Positions 38,900 to 52,807 of a DNA stretch of 64,000 nt are shown here, piece by piece (within the stretch, counting starts at the first letter, position 1; the number at the start of each line of letters is the position of its first letter). Location of the stretch: the NCBI RefSeq assembly GCF_040115645.1, contig NW_027096016.1:186001-250000 (forward strand). The letters run 5' to 3'. The stretch is from Euwallacea fornicatus. Lineage: Eukaryota > Arthropoda > Insecta > Coleoptera > Curculionidae. A program made the translations under genes and the position numbers. The notes beneath the pieces were generated by a model. It had not been told where the DNA came from. It saw only the letters and a program-made list of their open reading frames with translations, and ran no database searches.

Positions 38900-41800
38900 T
38901 TTGGCAAATGTGGACCAAATTTGTTAAACAAAGTGTCAAATTAATCAGCTCGACAAGGTTATGAAGATGTCACAACACACCATGATTACATCTTGTTGAA
39001 CTTCCAAGAAAAATAGTACTTTAATGTGCTCAAACCCACATATTTTGTGACTTTTCAAACTCTGAAGCTCGATAACTTTGGCAAATGTGGACCAAATTTG
39101 TTACACAAAGTGTCAAAGTAATCACCTCAACGAGATTTTGAAGATGTCACAACACATCATGATTACCTCTTGTTGAACTTCCAAGAAAAATAGTACTTTA
39201 TGTGCTCAAACACACAACTTTTGTGACTTTTCAAACTTTGAAGCTCGATAACTTTGGCAAATGTGGACCAAATTTGTTAAACAAAGTGTCAAATTAATCA
39301 GCTCGACAAGGTTATGAAGATGTCACAACACACCATGATTACATCTTGTTGAACTTCCAAGAAAAATAGTACTTTATGTGCTCAAACACACAACTTTTGT
39401 GACTTTTCCAATTTTGAAGCTCGATAACTTTGGCAAATGTGGACCAAATTTGTTAACCAAAGTGTCAAATTAATCAGCTCGACGAGATCTTTAAAATGAC
39501 ACAACAATTCATGATTGCATCTTGTTGAATTTCCAAGAAAAATAGTACTTTATGTGCTCAAACACACAACTTTTGTGACTTTTCCAATTTTGAAGCTCGA
39601 TAACTTTGGCAAATGTGGACCAAATTTGTTAACCAAAGTGTCAAATTAATCACCTCAACGAGATTTTGAAGATGTCACAACACATCATGATTACCTCTTG
39701 TTGAACTTCCAAGAAAAATAGTACTTTATGTGCTCAAACACGCAACTTTTGTGACTTTTCAAACTTTGAAGCTCGATCGCTTCGGCAAATGAAGACCAAA
39801 TTTGTTAAACAAAGTGTCAAATTAATCAGCTCGACGAGATTTTGAAGATGTCACAACACATCATGATTACCTCTTGTTGAACTTCCAAGAAATATAGTAC
39901 TTTATGTGCTCAAACACACAACTTTTGTGACTTTTCAAACTGTGAAGCTCGATCGCTTCGGCAAATGAAGACCAAATTTGTTAAACAAAGTGTCAAATTA
40001 ATCAGCTCGACGAGATTTTGAATATGTCACAACACATCATGATTGCATCTTGTTGAACTTCCAAGAAAAATAGTACTTTATGTGCTCAAACACACAAATT
40101 TTGTGACTTTTCAAACTTTGAAGCTCGATAACTTTGGCAAATGTGGACCAAATTTGTTAAACAAAGTGTCAAATTAATCAGCTCGACAAGGTTATGAAGA
40201 TGTCACAACACACCATGATTACATCTTGTTGAACTTCCAAGAAAAATAGTACTTTATGTGCTCAAACACACATATTTTGTGACTTTTCAAACTCTGAAGC
40301 TCGATAACTTTGGCAAATGTGGACCAAATTTGTTACACAAAGTGTCAAAGTAATCACCTCAACGAGATTTTGAAGATGTCACAACACATCATGATTACCT
40401 CTTGTTGAACTTCCAAGAAAAATAGTACTTTATGTGCTCAAACACACAACTTTTGTGACTTTTCAAACTTTGAAGCTCGATAACTTCGGCAAATGAAGAC
40501 CAAATTTGTTAAACAAAGTGTCAAATTAATCAGCTCGACAAGGTTATGAAGATGTCACAACACATCATGATTGCATCTTGTTGAATTTCCAAGAAAAATA
40601 GTACTTTATGTGCTCAAACACACAACTTTTGTGACTTTTCCAATTTTGAAGCTCGATAACTGTGGCAAATGTGGACCAAATTTGTTAAATAAAGTGTCAA
40701 ATTAATCAGCTCCACGAGATTTTGAATATGTCACAACACATCATGATTGCATCTTGTTGAATTTCCAAGAAAAATAGTACTTTATGTGCTCAAACACACA
40801 ACTTTTGTGACTTTTCCAATTTTGAAGCTCGATAACTTTGGCAAATGTGGACCAAATTTGTTAAACAAAGTGTCAAATTAATCACCTCAACGAGATTTTG
40901 AAGATGTCACAACACATCATGATTACCTCTTGTTGAACTTCCAAGAAAAATAGTACTTTATGTGCTCAAACACACAACTTTTGTGACTTTTCAAACTTTG
41001 AAGCTCGATCGCTTCGGCAAATGAAGACCAAATTTGTTAAACAAAGTGTCAAATTAATCAGCTCGACGAGATTTTGAAGATGTCACAACACATCATGATT
41101 ACCTCTTGTTGAACTTCCAAGAAATATAGTACTTTATGTGCTCAAACACACAACTTTTGTGACTTTTCAAACTGTGAAGCTCGATCGCTTCGGCAAATGA
41201 AGACCAAATTTGTTAAACAAAGTGTCAAATTAATCAGCTCGACGAGATTTTGAATATGTCACAACACATCATGATTGCATCTTGTTGAACTTCCAAGAAA
41301 AATAGTACTTTATGTGCTCAAACACACAACTTTTGTGACTTTTCAAACTTTGAAGCTCGATAACTTTGGCAAATGTGGACCAAATTTGTTAAACAAAGTG
41401 TCAAATTAATCAGCTCGACAAGGTTATGAAGATGTCACAACACACCATGATTACATCTTGTTGAATTTCCAAGAAAAATAGTACTTTATGTGCTCAAACA
41501 CACATATTTTGTGACTTTTCAAACTCTGAAGCTCGATAACTTTGGCAAATGTGGACCAAATTTGTTACACAAAGTGTCAAAGTAATCACCTCAACGAGAT
41601 TTTGAAGATGTCACAACACATCATGATTACCTCTTGTTGAACTTCCAAGAAAAATAGTACTTTATGTGCTCAAACACACATATTTTGTTACTTTTCAAAT
41701 ATTGAAGCTCGATAACTTCGGCAAATGAGGACCAAGTTTGTTAAACAGTGTGTCAAATTAATCACCTCAACGAGATTTTGAAGATGTCACAACACATCAT

Positions 41801-42068
41801 GATTGCATCTTGTTGAACTTCCAAGAAAAATAGTACTTTATGTGCTCAAACACACAAATTTTGTGACTTTTCAAACTTTGAAGCTCGATAACTTTGGCAA
41901 ATGTGGACCAAATTTGTTAAACAAAGTGTCAAATTAATCAGCTCGACAAGGTTATGAAGATGTCACAACACACCATGATTACATCTTGTTGAACTTCCAA
42001 GAAAAATAGTACTTTATGTGCTCAAACACACATATTTTGTGACTTTTCAAACTCTGAAGCTCGATAAC
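38900..42068 (+). repeat. 18-mer unit of the RL family, unit 4
   Basis: Order RL-S-R2-U-V-W-X-R-S-Y-Z-V2-W-X-R-S-AA-R, 3169 bp. It combines the 9-mer (without T) with the Y-to-AA segment of unit 3. Its V monomer (39605) carries CAAACACGCAAC, a change shared with the V monomers at 42950 and 44887. Confidence 0.88.
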
Positions 42069-44005
42069 TTTGGCAAATGTGGACCAAATTTGTTAAACAA
42101 AGTGTCAAATTAATCAGCTCGACAAGGTTATGAAGATGTCACAACACACCATGATTACATCTTGTTGAACTTCCAAGAAAAATAGTACTTTAATGTGCTC
42201 AAACCCACATATTTTGTGACTTTTCAAACTCTGAAGCTCGATAACTTTGGCAAATGTGGACCAAATTTGTTACACAAAGTGTCAAAGTAATCACCTCAAC
42301 GAGATTTTGAAGATGTCACAACACATCATGATTACCTCTTGTTGAACTTCCAAGAAAAATAGTACTTTATGTGCTCAAACACACAACTTTTGTGACTTTT
42401 CAAACTTTGAAGCTCGATAACTTTGGCAAATGTGGACCAAATTTGTTAAACAAAGTGTCAAATTAATCAGCTCGACAAGGTTATGAAGATGTCACAACAC
42501 ACCATGATTACATCTTGTTGAACTTCCAAGAAAAATAGTACTTTATGTGCTCAAACACACAACTTTTGTGACTTTTCCAATTTTGAAGCTCGATAACTTT
42601 GGCAAATGTGGACCAAATTTGTTAACCAAAGTGTCAAATTAATCAGCTCGACGAGATATTTAAAATGACACAACAATTCATGATTGCATCTTGTTGAATT
42701 TCCAAGAAAAATAGTACTTTATGTGCTCAAACACACAACTTTTGTGACTTTTCCAATTTTGAAGCTCGATAACTTTGGCAAATGTGGACCAAATTTGTTA
42801 ACCAAAGTGTCAAATTAATCAGCTCGACGAGATCTTTAAAATGACACAACAATTCATGATTGCATCTTGTTGAATTTCCAAGAAAAATAGTACTTTATGT
42901 GCTCAAACACACAACTTTTGTGACTTTTCCAATTTTGAAGCTCGATAACTTTGGCAAATGTGGACCAAATTTGTTAACCAAAGTGTCAAATTAATCACCT
43001 CAACGAGATTTTGAAGATGTCACAACACATCATGATTACCTCTTGTTGAACTTCCAAGAAAAATAGTACTTTATGTGCTCAAACACGCAACTTTTGTGAC
43101 TTTTCAAACTTTGAAGCTCGATAACTTTGGCAAATGTGGACCAAATTTGTTAACCAAAGTGTCAAATTAATCAGCTCGACGAGATCTTTAAAATGACACA
43201 ACAATTCATGATTGCATCTTGTTGAATTTCCAAGAAAAATAGTACTTTATGTGCTCAAACACACAACTTTTGTGACTTTTCCAATTTTGAAGCTCGATAA
43301 CTTTGGCAAATGTGGACCAAATTTGTTAACCAAAGTGTCAAATTAATCACCTCAACGAGATTTTGAAGATGTCACAACACATCATGATTACCTCTTGTTG
43401 AACTTCCAAGAAAAATAGTACTTTATGTGCTCAAACACACAACTTTTGTGACTTTTCAAACTTTGAAGCTCGATCGCTTCGGCAAATGAAGACCAAATTT
43501 GTTAAACAAAGTGTCAAATTAATCAGCTCGACGAGATTTTGAAGATGTCACAACACATCATGATTACCTCTTGTTGAACTTCCAAGAAATATAGTACTTT
43601 ATGTGCTCAAACACACAACTTTTGTGACTTTTCAAACTGTGAAGCTCGATCGCTTCGGCAAATGAAGACCAAATTTGTTAAACAAAGTGTCAAATTAATC
43701 AGCTCGACGAGATTTTGAATATGTCACAACACATCATGATTGCATCTTGTTGAACTTCCAAGAAAAATAGTACTTTATGTGCTCAAACACACAAATTTTG
43801 TGACTTTTCAAACTTTGAAGCTCGATAACTTTGGCAAATGTGGACCAAATTTGTTAAACAAAGTGTCAAATTAATCAGCTCGACAAGGTTATGAAGATGT
43901 CACAACACACCATGATTACATCTTGTTGAACTTCCAAGAAAAATAGTACTTTATGTGCTCAAACACACATATTTTGTGACTTTTCAAACTCTGAAGCTCG
44001 ATAAC
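42069..44005 (+). repeat. 11-mer unit of the RL family, unit 5
   Basis: Order RL-S-R2-T-U-V-U-V-W-X-R, 1937 bp. It is the 9-mer with a U-V pair duplicated (42774-43125 and 43126-43477, 352 bp). The first V has CAAACACGCAAC and ends GATAAC. The second V lacks it and ends GATCGC like other V monomers. Confidence 0.88.
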
Positions 44006-47000
44006 TTTGGCAAATGTGGACCAAATTTGTTAAACAAAGTGTCAAATTAATCAGCTCGACAAGGTTATGAAGATGTCACAACACACCATGATTACATCTT
44101 GTTGAACTTCCAAGAAAAATAGTACTTTAATGTGCTCAAACCCACATATTTTGTGACTTTTCAAACTCTGAAGCTCGATAACTTTGGCAAATGTGGACCA
44201 AATTTGTTACACAAAGTGTCAAAGTAATCACCTCAACGAGATTTTGAAGATGTCACAACACATCATGATTACCTCTTGTTGAACTTCCAAGAAAAATAGT
44301 ACTTTATGTGCTCAAACACACAACTTTTGTGACTTTTCAAACTTTGAAGCTCGATAACTTTGGCAAATGTGGACCAAATTTGTTAAACAAAGTGTCAAAT
44401 TAATCAGCTCGACAAGGTTATGAAGATGTCACAACACACCATGATTACATCTTGTTGAACTTCCAAGAAAAATAGTACTTTATGTGCTCAAACACACAAC
44501 TTTTGTGACTTTTCCAATTTTGAAGCTCGATAACTTTGGCAAATGTGGACCAAATTTGTTAACCAAAGTGTCAAATTAATCAGCTCGACGAGATATTTAA
44601 AATGACACAACAATTCATGATTGCATCTTGTTGAATTTCCAAGAAAAATAGTACTTTATGTGCTCAAACACACAACTTTTGTGACTTTTCCAATTTTGAA
44701 GCTCGATAACTTTGGCAAATGTGGACCAAATTTGTTAACCAAAGTGTCAAATTAATCAGCTCGACGAGATCTTTAAAATGACACAACAATTCATGATTGC
44801 ATCTTGTTGAATTTCCAAGAAAAATAGTACTTTATGTGCTCAAACACACAACTTTTGTGACTTTTCCAATTTTGAAGCTCGATAACTTTGGCAAATGTGG
44901 ACCAAATTTGTTAACCAAAGTGTCAAATTAATCACCTCAACGAGATTTTGAAGATGTCACAACACATCATGATTACCTCTTGTTGAACTTCCAAGAAAAA
45001 TAGTACTTTATGTGCTCAAACACGCAACTTTTGTGACTTTTCAAACTTTGAAGCTCGATCGCTTCGGCAAATGAAGACCAAATTTGTTAAACAAAGTGTC
45101 AAATTAATCAGCTCGACGAGATTTTGAAGATGTCACAACACATCATGATTACCTCTTGTTGAACTTCCAAGAAATATAGTACTTTATGTGCTCAAACACA
45201 CAACTTTGGTGACTTTTCAAACTGTGAAGCTCGATCGCTTCGGCAAATGAAGACCAAATTTGTTAAACAAAGTGTCAAATTAATCAGCTCGACGAGATTT
45301 TGAATATGTCACAACACATCATGATTGCATCTTGTTGAACTTCCAAGAAAAATAGTACTTTATGTGCTCAAACACACAAATTTTGTGACTTTTCAAACTT
45401 TGAAGCTCGATAACTTTGGCAAATGTGGACCAAATTTGTTAAACAAAGTGTCAAATTAATCAGCTCGACAAGGTTATGAAGATGTCACAACACACCATGA
45501 TTACATCTTGTTGAACTTCCAAGAAAAATAGTACTTTATGTGCTCAAACACACATATTTTGTGACTTTTCAAACTCTGAAGCTCGATAACTTTGGCAAAT
45601 GTGGACCAAATTTGTTACACAAAGTGTCAAAGTAATCACCTCAACGAGATTTTGAAGATGTCACAACACATCATGATTACCTCTTGTTGAACTTCCAAGA
45701 AAAATAGTACTTTATGTGCTCAAACACACAACTTTTGTGACTTTTCAAACTTTGAAGCTCGATAACTTCGGCAAATGAAGACCAAATTTGTTAAACAAAG
45801 TGTCAAATTAATCAGCTCGACAAGGTTATGAAGATGTCACAACACATCATGATTGCATCTTGTTGAATTTCCAAGAAAAATAGTACTTTATGTGCTCAAA
45901 CACACAACTTTTGTGACTTTTCCAATTTTGAAGCTCGATAACTGTGGCAAATGTGGACCAAATTTGTTAAATAAAGTGTCAAATTAATCAGCTCCACGAG
46001 ATTTTGAATATGTCACAACACATCATGATTGCATCTTGTTGAATTTCCAAGAAAAATAGTACTTTATGTGCTCAAACACACAACTTTTGTGACTTTTCCA
46101 ATTTTGAAGCTCGATAACTTTGGCAAATGTGGACCAAATTTGTTAAACAAAGTGTCAAATTAATCACCTCAACGAGATTTTGAAGATGTCACAACACATC
46201 ATGATTACCTCTTGTTGAACTTCCAAGAAAAATAGTACTTTATGTGCTCAAACACACAACTTTTGTGACTTTTCAAACTTTGAAGCTCGATCGCTTCGGC
46301 AAATGAAGACCAAATTTGTTAAACAAAGTGTCAAATTAATCAGCTCGACGAGATTTTGAAGATGTCACAACACATCATGATTACCTCTTGTTGAACTTCC
46401 AAGAAATATAGTACTTTATGTGCTCAAACACACAACTTTTGTGACTTTTCAAACTGTGAAGCTCGATCGCTTCGGCAAATGAAGACCAAATTTGTTAAAC
46501 AAAGTGTCAAATTAATCAGCTCGACGAGATTTTGAATATGTCACAACACATCATGATTGCATCTTGTTGAACTTCCAAGAAAAATAGTACTTTATGTGCT
46601 CAAACACACAACTTTTGTGACTTTTCAAACTTTGAAGCTCGATAACTTTGGCAAATGTGGACCAAATTTGTTAAACAAAGTGTCAAATTAATCAGCTCGA
46701 CAAGGTTATGAAGATGTCACAACACACCATGATTACATCTTGTTGAATTTCCAAGAAAAATAGTACTTTATGTGCTCAAACACACATATTTTGTGACTTT
46801 TCAAACTCTGAAGCTCGATAACTTTGGCAAATGTGGACCAAATTTGTTACACAAAGTGTCAAAGTAATCACCTCAACGAGATTTTGAAGATGTCACAACA
46901 CATCATGATTACCTCTTGTTGAACTTCCAAGAAAAATAGTACTTTATGTGCTCAAACACACATATTTTGTTACTTTTCAAATATTGAAGCTCGATAACTT

Positions 47001-47175
47001 CGGCAAATGAGGACCAAGTTTGTTAAACAGTGTGTCAAATTAATCACCTCAACGAGATTTTGAAGATGTCACAACACATCATGATTACCTCTTGTTGAAC
47101 TTCCAAGAAAAATAGTATTTTATGTGCTCAAACACACAACTTTTGTTACTTTTCAAACTTTGAAGGCTCGATAAC
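44006..47175 (+). repeat. 18-mer unit of the RL family, unit 6
   Basis: Order RL-S-R2-T-U-V-W-X-R-S-Y-Z-V2-W-X-R-S-AA, 3170 bp. Two 177-bp monomers account for the extra bases: RL at the start and the last AA, which has an extra G in GAAGGCTCG at 47165-47166. It has T but lacks the terminal R of unit 4. A private AACTTTGGTGAC lies near 45203. Confidence 0.88.
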
Positions 47176-48407
47176 TTCGGCAAATGTGGACCAAATTTCT
47201 TAAACAAAGTGTCAAAGTAATCACCTCAACGAGATTTTAAAGATGTCACAACACATCATGATTACATCTTGTTGAACTTCCAAGAAAAATAGTACTTTAT
47301 GTGCTCAAACACACAACTTTTGTGACTTTTCAAACTTTGAAGCTCGATCGCTTCGGCAAATGAAGACCAAATTTGTTAAACAAAGTGTCAAATTAATCAG
47401 ATCGACGAGATTTTGAAGATGTCACAACACATCATGATTACCTCTTGTTGAACTTCCAAGAAATATAGTACTTTATGTGCTCAAACACACAACTTTTGTG
47501 ACTTTTCAAACTGTGAAGCTCGATCGCTTCGGCAAATGAAGACCAAATTTGTTAAACAAAGTGTCAAATTAATCAGCTCGACAAGGTTATGAAGATGTCA
47601 CAACACATCATGATTGCATCTTGTTGAATTTCCAAGAAAAATAGTACTTTATGTGCTCAAACACACAACTTTTGTGACTTTTCCAATTTTGAAGCTCGAT
47701 AACTTTGGCAAATGTGGACCAAATTTGTTAAACAAAGTGTCAAATTAATCACCTCAACGAGATTTTGAAGATGTCACAACACATCATGATTACCTCTTGT
47801 TGAACTTCCAAGAAAAATAGTACTTTATGTGCTCAAACACACAACTTTTGTGACTTTTCAAACTTTGAAGCTCGATCGCTTCGGCAAATGAACACCAAAT
47901 TTGTTAAACAAAGTGTCAAATTAATCAGCTCGACGAGATTTTGAAGATGTCACAACACATCATGATTACCTCTTGTTGAACTTCCAAGAAATATAGTACT
48001 TTATGTGCTCAAACACACAACTTTTGTGACTTTTCAAACTGTGAAGCTCGATCGCTTCGGCAAATGAAGACCAAATTTGTTAAACAAAGTGTCAAATTAA
48101 TCAGCTCGACGAGATTTTGAATATGTCACAACACATCATGATTGCATCTTGTTGAACTTCCAAGAAAAATAGTACTTTATGTGCTCAAACACACAACTTT
48201 TGTGACTTTTCAAACTTTGAAGCTCGATAACTTTGGCAAATGTGGACCAAATTTGTTAAACAAAGTGTCAAATTAATCAGCTCGACAAGGTTATGAAGAT
48301 GTCACAACACATCATGATTACCTCTTGTTGAACTTCCAAGAAAAATAGTACTTTATGTGCTCAAACACACAACTTTTGTGACTTTTCAAACTTTGAAGCT
48401 CGATAAC
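47176..48407 (+). repeat. Seven junction monomers
   Basis: Order Q-W'-Y-V2-W-X-(R/S). Q (47176) has TTTCTTAAAC and GATTTTAAAGATG. W' (47352) has CAGATCGACGAG. The monomer at 48232 joins ACAAGGTTATG to CATCATGATTACCTC, an R/S hybrid. This links the RL family on the left to the compact Y-Z-V2-W-X family on the right. Confidence 0.78.
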
Positions 48408-49463
48408 TTCGGCAAATGAAGACCAAATTTGTTAAACAAAGTGTCAAATTAATCAGCTCGACAAGGTTATGAAGATGTCACAACACATCATGATTGCATC
48501 TTGTTGAATTTCCAAGAAAAATAGTACTTTATGTGCTCAAACACACAACTTTTGTGACTTTTCCAATTTTGAAGCTCGATAACTTTGGCAAATGTGGACC
48601 AAATTTGTTAAACAAAGTGTCAAATTAATCAGCTCGACAAGGTTATGAAGATGTCACAACACATCATGATTGCATCTTGTTGAATTTCCAAGAAAAATAG
48701 TACTTTATGTGCTCAAACACACAACTTTTGTGACTTTTCCAATTTTGAAGCTCGATAACTGTGGCAAATGTGGACCAAATTTGTTAAATAAAGTGTCAAA
48801 TTAATCAGCTCCACGAGATTTTGAATATGTCACAACACATCATGATTGCATCTTGTTGAATTTCCAAGAAAAATAGTACTTTATGTGCTCAAACACACAA
48901 CTTTTGTGACTTTTCCAATTTTGAAGCTCGATAACTTTGGCAAATGTGGACCAAATTTGTTAAACAAAGTGTCAAATTAATCACCTCAACGAGATTTTGA
49001 AGATGTCACAACACATCATGATTACCTCTTGTTGAACTTCCAAGAAAAATAGTACTTTATGTGCTCAAACACACAACTTTTGTGACTTTTCAAACTTTGA
49101 AGCTCGATCGCTTCGGCAAATGAAGACCAAATTTGTTAAACAAAGTGTCAAATTAATCAGCTCGACGAGATTTTGAAGATGTCATAACACATCATGATTA
49201 CCTCTTGTTGAACTTCCAAGAAATATAGTACTTTATGTGCTCAAACACACAACTTTTGTGACTTTTCAAACTGTGAAGCTCGATCGCTTCGGCAAATGAA
49301 GACCAAATTTGTTAAACAAAGTGTCAAATTAATCAGCTCGACGAGATTTTGAATATGTCACAACACATCATGATTGCATCTTGTTGAACTTCCAAGAAAA
49401 ATAGTACTTTATGTGCTCAAACACACAACTTTTGTGACTTTTCAAACTTTGAAGCTCGATAAC
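48408..49463 (+). repeat. 6-mer unit Y-Y2-Z-V2-W-X, copy 1
   Basis: Six monomers (1056 bp) starting at 48408, 48584, 48760, 48936, 49112 and 49288. The W monomer has GATGTCATAACAC, a substitution that follows this family rightward (50696, 51752, 53336, 57561). An equivalent unit lies 2640 bp to the right at 51048. Confidence 0.88.
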
Positions 49464-51047
49464 TTCGGCAAATGAAGACCAAATTTGTTAAACAAAGTGT
49501 CAAATTAATCAGCTCGACAAGGTTATGAAGATGTCACAACACATCATGATTGCATCTTGTTGAATTTCCAAGAAAAATAGTACTTTATGTGCTCAAACAC
49601 ACAACTTTTGTGACTTTTCCAATTTTGAAGCTCGATAACTGTGGCAAATGTGGACCAAATTTGTTAAATAAAGTGTCAAATTAATCAGCTCCACGAGATT
49701 TTGAATATGTCACAACACATCATGATTGCATCTTGTTGAATTTCCAAGAAAAATAGTACTTTATGTGCTCAAACACACAACTTTTGTGACTTTTCCAATT
49801 TTGAAGCTCGATAACTTTGGCAAATGTGGACCAAATTTGTTAAACAAAGTGTCAAATTAATCACCTCAACGAGATTTTGAAGATGTCACAACACATCATG
49901 ATTACCTCTTGTTGAACTTCCAAGAAAAATAGTACTTTATGTGCTCAAACACACAACTTTTGTGACTTTTCAAACTTTGAAGCTCGATCGCTTCGGCAAA
50001 TGAAGACCAAATTTGTTAAACAAAGTGTCACATTAATCAGATCGACGAGATTTTGAAGATGTCACAACACATCATGATTACCTCTTGTTGAACTTCCAAG
50101 AAAAATAGTACTTTATGTGCTCAAACACACAACTTTTGTGACTTTTCAAACTTTGAAGCTCGATAACTTCGGCAAATGAAGACCAAATTTGTTAAACAAA
50201 GTGTCAAATTAATCAGATCGACGAGATTTTGAAGATGTCACAACACATCATGATTACCTCTTGTTGAACTTCCAAGAAAAATAGTACTTTATGTGCTCAA
50301 ACACACAACTTTTGTGACTTTTCAAACTTTGAAGCTCGATCGCTTCGGCAAATGAAGACCAAATTTGTTAAACAAAGTGTCAAATTAATCAGATCGACGA
50401 GATTTTGAAGATGTCACAACACATCATGATTACCTCTTGTTGAACTTCCAAGAAAAATAGTACTTTATGTGCTCAAACACACAACTTTTGTGACTTTTCC
50501 AATTTTGAAGCTCGATAACTTTGGCAAATGTGGACCAAATTTGTTAAACAAAGTGTCAAATTAATCACCTCAACGAGATTTTGAAGATGTCACAACACAT
50601 CATGATTACCTCTTGTTGAACTTCCAAGAAAAATAGTACTTTATGTGCTCAAACACACAACTTTTGTGACTTTTCAAACTTTGAAGCTCGATCGCTTCGG
50701 CAAATGAAGACCAAATTTGTTAAACAAAGTGTCAAATTAATCAGCTCGACGAGATTTTGAAGATGTCATAACACATCATGATTACCTCTTGTTGAACTTC
50801 CAAGAAATATAGTACTTTATGTGCTCAAACACACAACTTTTGTGACTTTTCAAACTGTGAAGCTCGATCGCTTCGGCAAATGAAGACCAAATTTGTTAAA
50901 CAAAGTGTCAAATTAATCAGCTCGACGAGATTTTGAATATGTCACAACACATCATGATTGCATCTTGTTGAACTTCCAAGAAAAATAGTACTTTATGTGC
51001 TCAAACACACAACTTTTGTGACTTTTCAAACTTTGAAGCTCGATAAC
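49464..51047 (+). repeat. 9-mer unit with a W-type triplet
   Basis: Order Y-Z-V2-W'-W'-W'-V2-W-X, 1584 bp. The three consecutive monomers at 49992, 50168 and 50344 share CAGATCGACGAG and AAGAAAAATAG, a small local amplification. The first has TCACATTAATC; the last ends CCAATTTTG, which restores the entry to V2. Confidence 0.85.
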
Positions 51048-52103
51048 TTCGGCAAATGAAGACCAAATTTGTTAAACAAAGTGTCAAATTAATCAGCTCG
51101 ACAAGGTTATGAAGATGTCACAACACATCATGATTGCATCTTGTTGAATTTCCAAGAAAAATAGTACTTTATGTGCTCAAACACACAACTTTTGTGACTT
51201 TTCCAATTTTGAAGCTCGATAACTTTGGCAAATGTGGACCAAATTTGTTAAACAAAGTGTCAAATTAATCAGCTCGACAAGGTTATGAAGATGTCACAAC
51301 ACATCATGATTGCATCTTGTTGAATTTCCAAGAAAAATAGTACTTTATGTGCTCAAACACACAACTTTTGTGACTTTTCCAATTTTGAAGCTCGATAACT
51401 GTGGCAAATGTGGACCAAATTTGTTAAATAAAGTGTCAAATTAATCAGCTCCACGAGATTTTGAATATGTCACAACACATCATGATTGCATCTTGTTGAA
51501 TTTCCAAGAAAAATAGTACTTTATGTGCTCAAACACACAACTTTTGTGACTTTTCCAATTTTGAAGCTCGATAACTTTGGCAAATGTGGACCAAATTTGT
51601 TAAACAAAGTGTCAAATTAATCACCTCAACGAGATTTTGAAGATGTCACAACACATCATGATTACCTCTTGTTGAACTTCCAAGAAAAATAGTACTTTAT
51701 GTGCTCAAACACACAACTTTTGTGACTTTTCAAACTTTGAAGCTCGATCGCTTCGGCAAATGAAGACCAAATTTGTTAAACAAAGTGTCAAATTAATCAG
51801 CTCGACGAGATTTTGAAGATGTCATAACACATCATGATTACCTCTTGTTGAACTTCCAAGAAATATAGTACTTTATGTGCTCAAACACACAACTTTTGTG
51901 ACTTTTCAAACTGTGAAGCTCGATCGCTTCGGCAAATGAAGACCAAATTTGTTAAACAAAGTGTCAAATTAATCAGCTCGACGAGATTTTGAATATGTCA
52001 CAACACATCATGATTGCATCTTGTTGAACTTCCAAGAAAAATAGTACTTTATGTGCTCAAACACACAACTTTTGTGACTTTTCAAACTTTGAAGCTCGAT
52101 AAC
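51048..52103 (+). repeat. 6-mer unit Y-Y2-Z-V2-W-X, copy 2
   Basis: Same order as 48408-49463, 2640 bp (15 monomers) to the right. The match continues through the next Y-Z-V2, so 48408-49991 and 51048-52631 form nine-monomer repeats that agree at diagnostic sites, including the CATAACAC change. Confidence 0.88.
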
Positions 52104-52807
52104 TTCGGCAAATGAAGACCAAATTTGTTAAACAAAGTGTCAAATTAATCAGCTCGACAAGGTTATGAAGATGTCACAACACATCATGATTGCATCTTGT
52201 TGAATTTCCAAGAAAAATAGTACTTTATGTGCTCAAACACACAACTTTTGTGACTTTTCCAATTTTGAAGCTCGATAACTGTGGCAAATGTGGACCAAAT
52301 TTGTTAAATAAAGTGTCAAATTAATCAGCTCCACGAGATTTTGAATATGTCACAACACATCATGATTGCATCTTGTTGAATTTCCAAGAAAAATAGTACT
52401 TTATGTGCTCAAACACACAACTTTTGTGACTTTTCCAATTTTGAAGCTCGATAACTTTGGCAAATGTGGACCAAATTTGTTAAACAAAGTGTCAAATTAA
52501 TCACCTCAACGAGATTTTGAAGATGTCACAACACATCATGATTACCTCTTGTTGAACTTCCAAGAAAAATAGTACTTTATGTGCTCAAACACACAACTTT
52601 TGTGACTTTTCAAACTTTGAAGCTCGATCGCTTCGGCAAATGAAGACCAAATTTGTTAAACAAAGTGTCAAATTAATCAGCTCGACGAGATTTTGAAGAT
52701 GTCACAACACATCATGATTGCATCTTGTTGAACTTCCAAGAAAAATAGTACTTTATGTGCTCAAACACACAACTTTTGTGACTTTTCAAACTTTGAAGCT
52801 CGATAAC
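52104..52807 (+). repeat. 4-mer unit with fused W/X monomer
   Basis: Order Y-Z-V2-(W/X), 704 bp. The 52632 monomer has a W-type left half (GATTTTGAAGATG) and an X-type right half (CATGATTGCATC, TTGAACTTCC, ending GATAAC). This is what a one-monomer deletion by exchange between W and X would leave. Confidence 0.87.
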
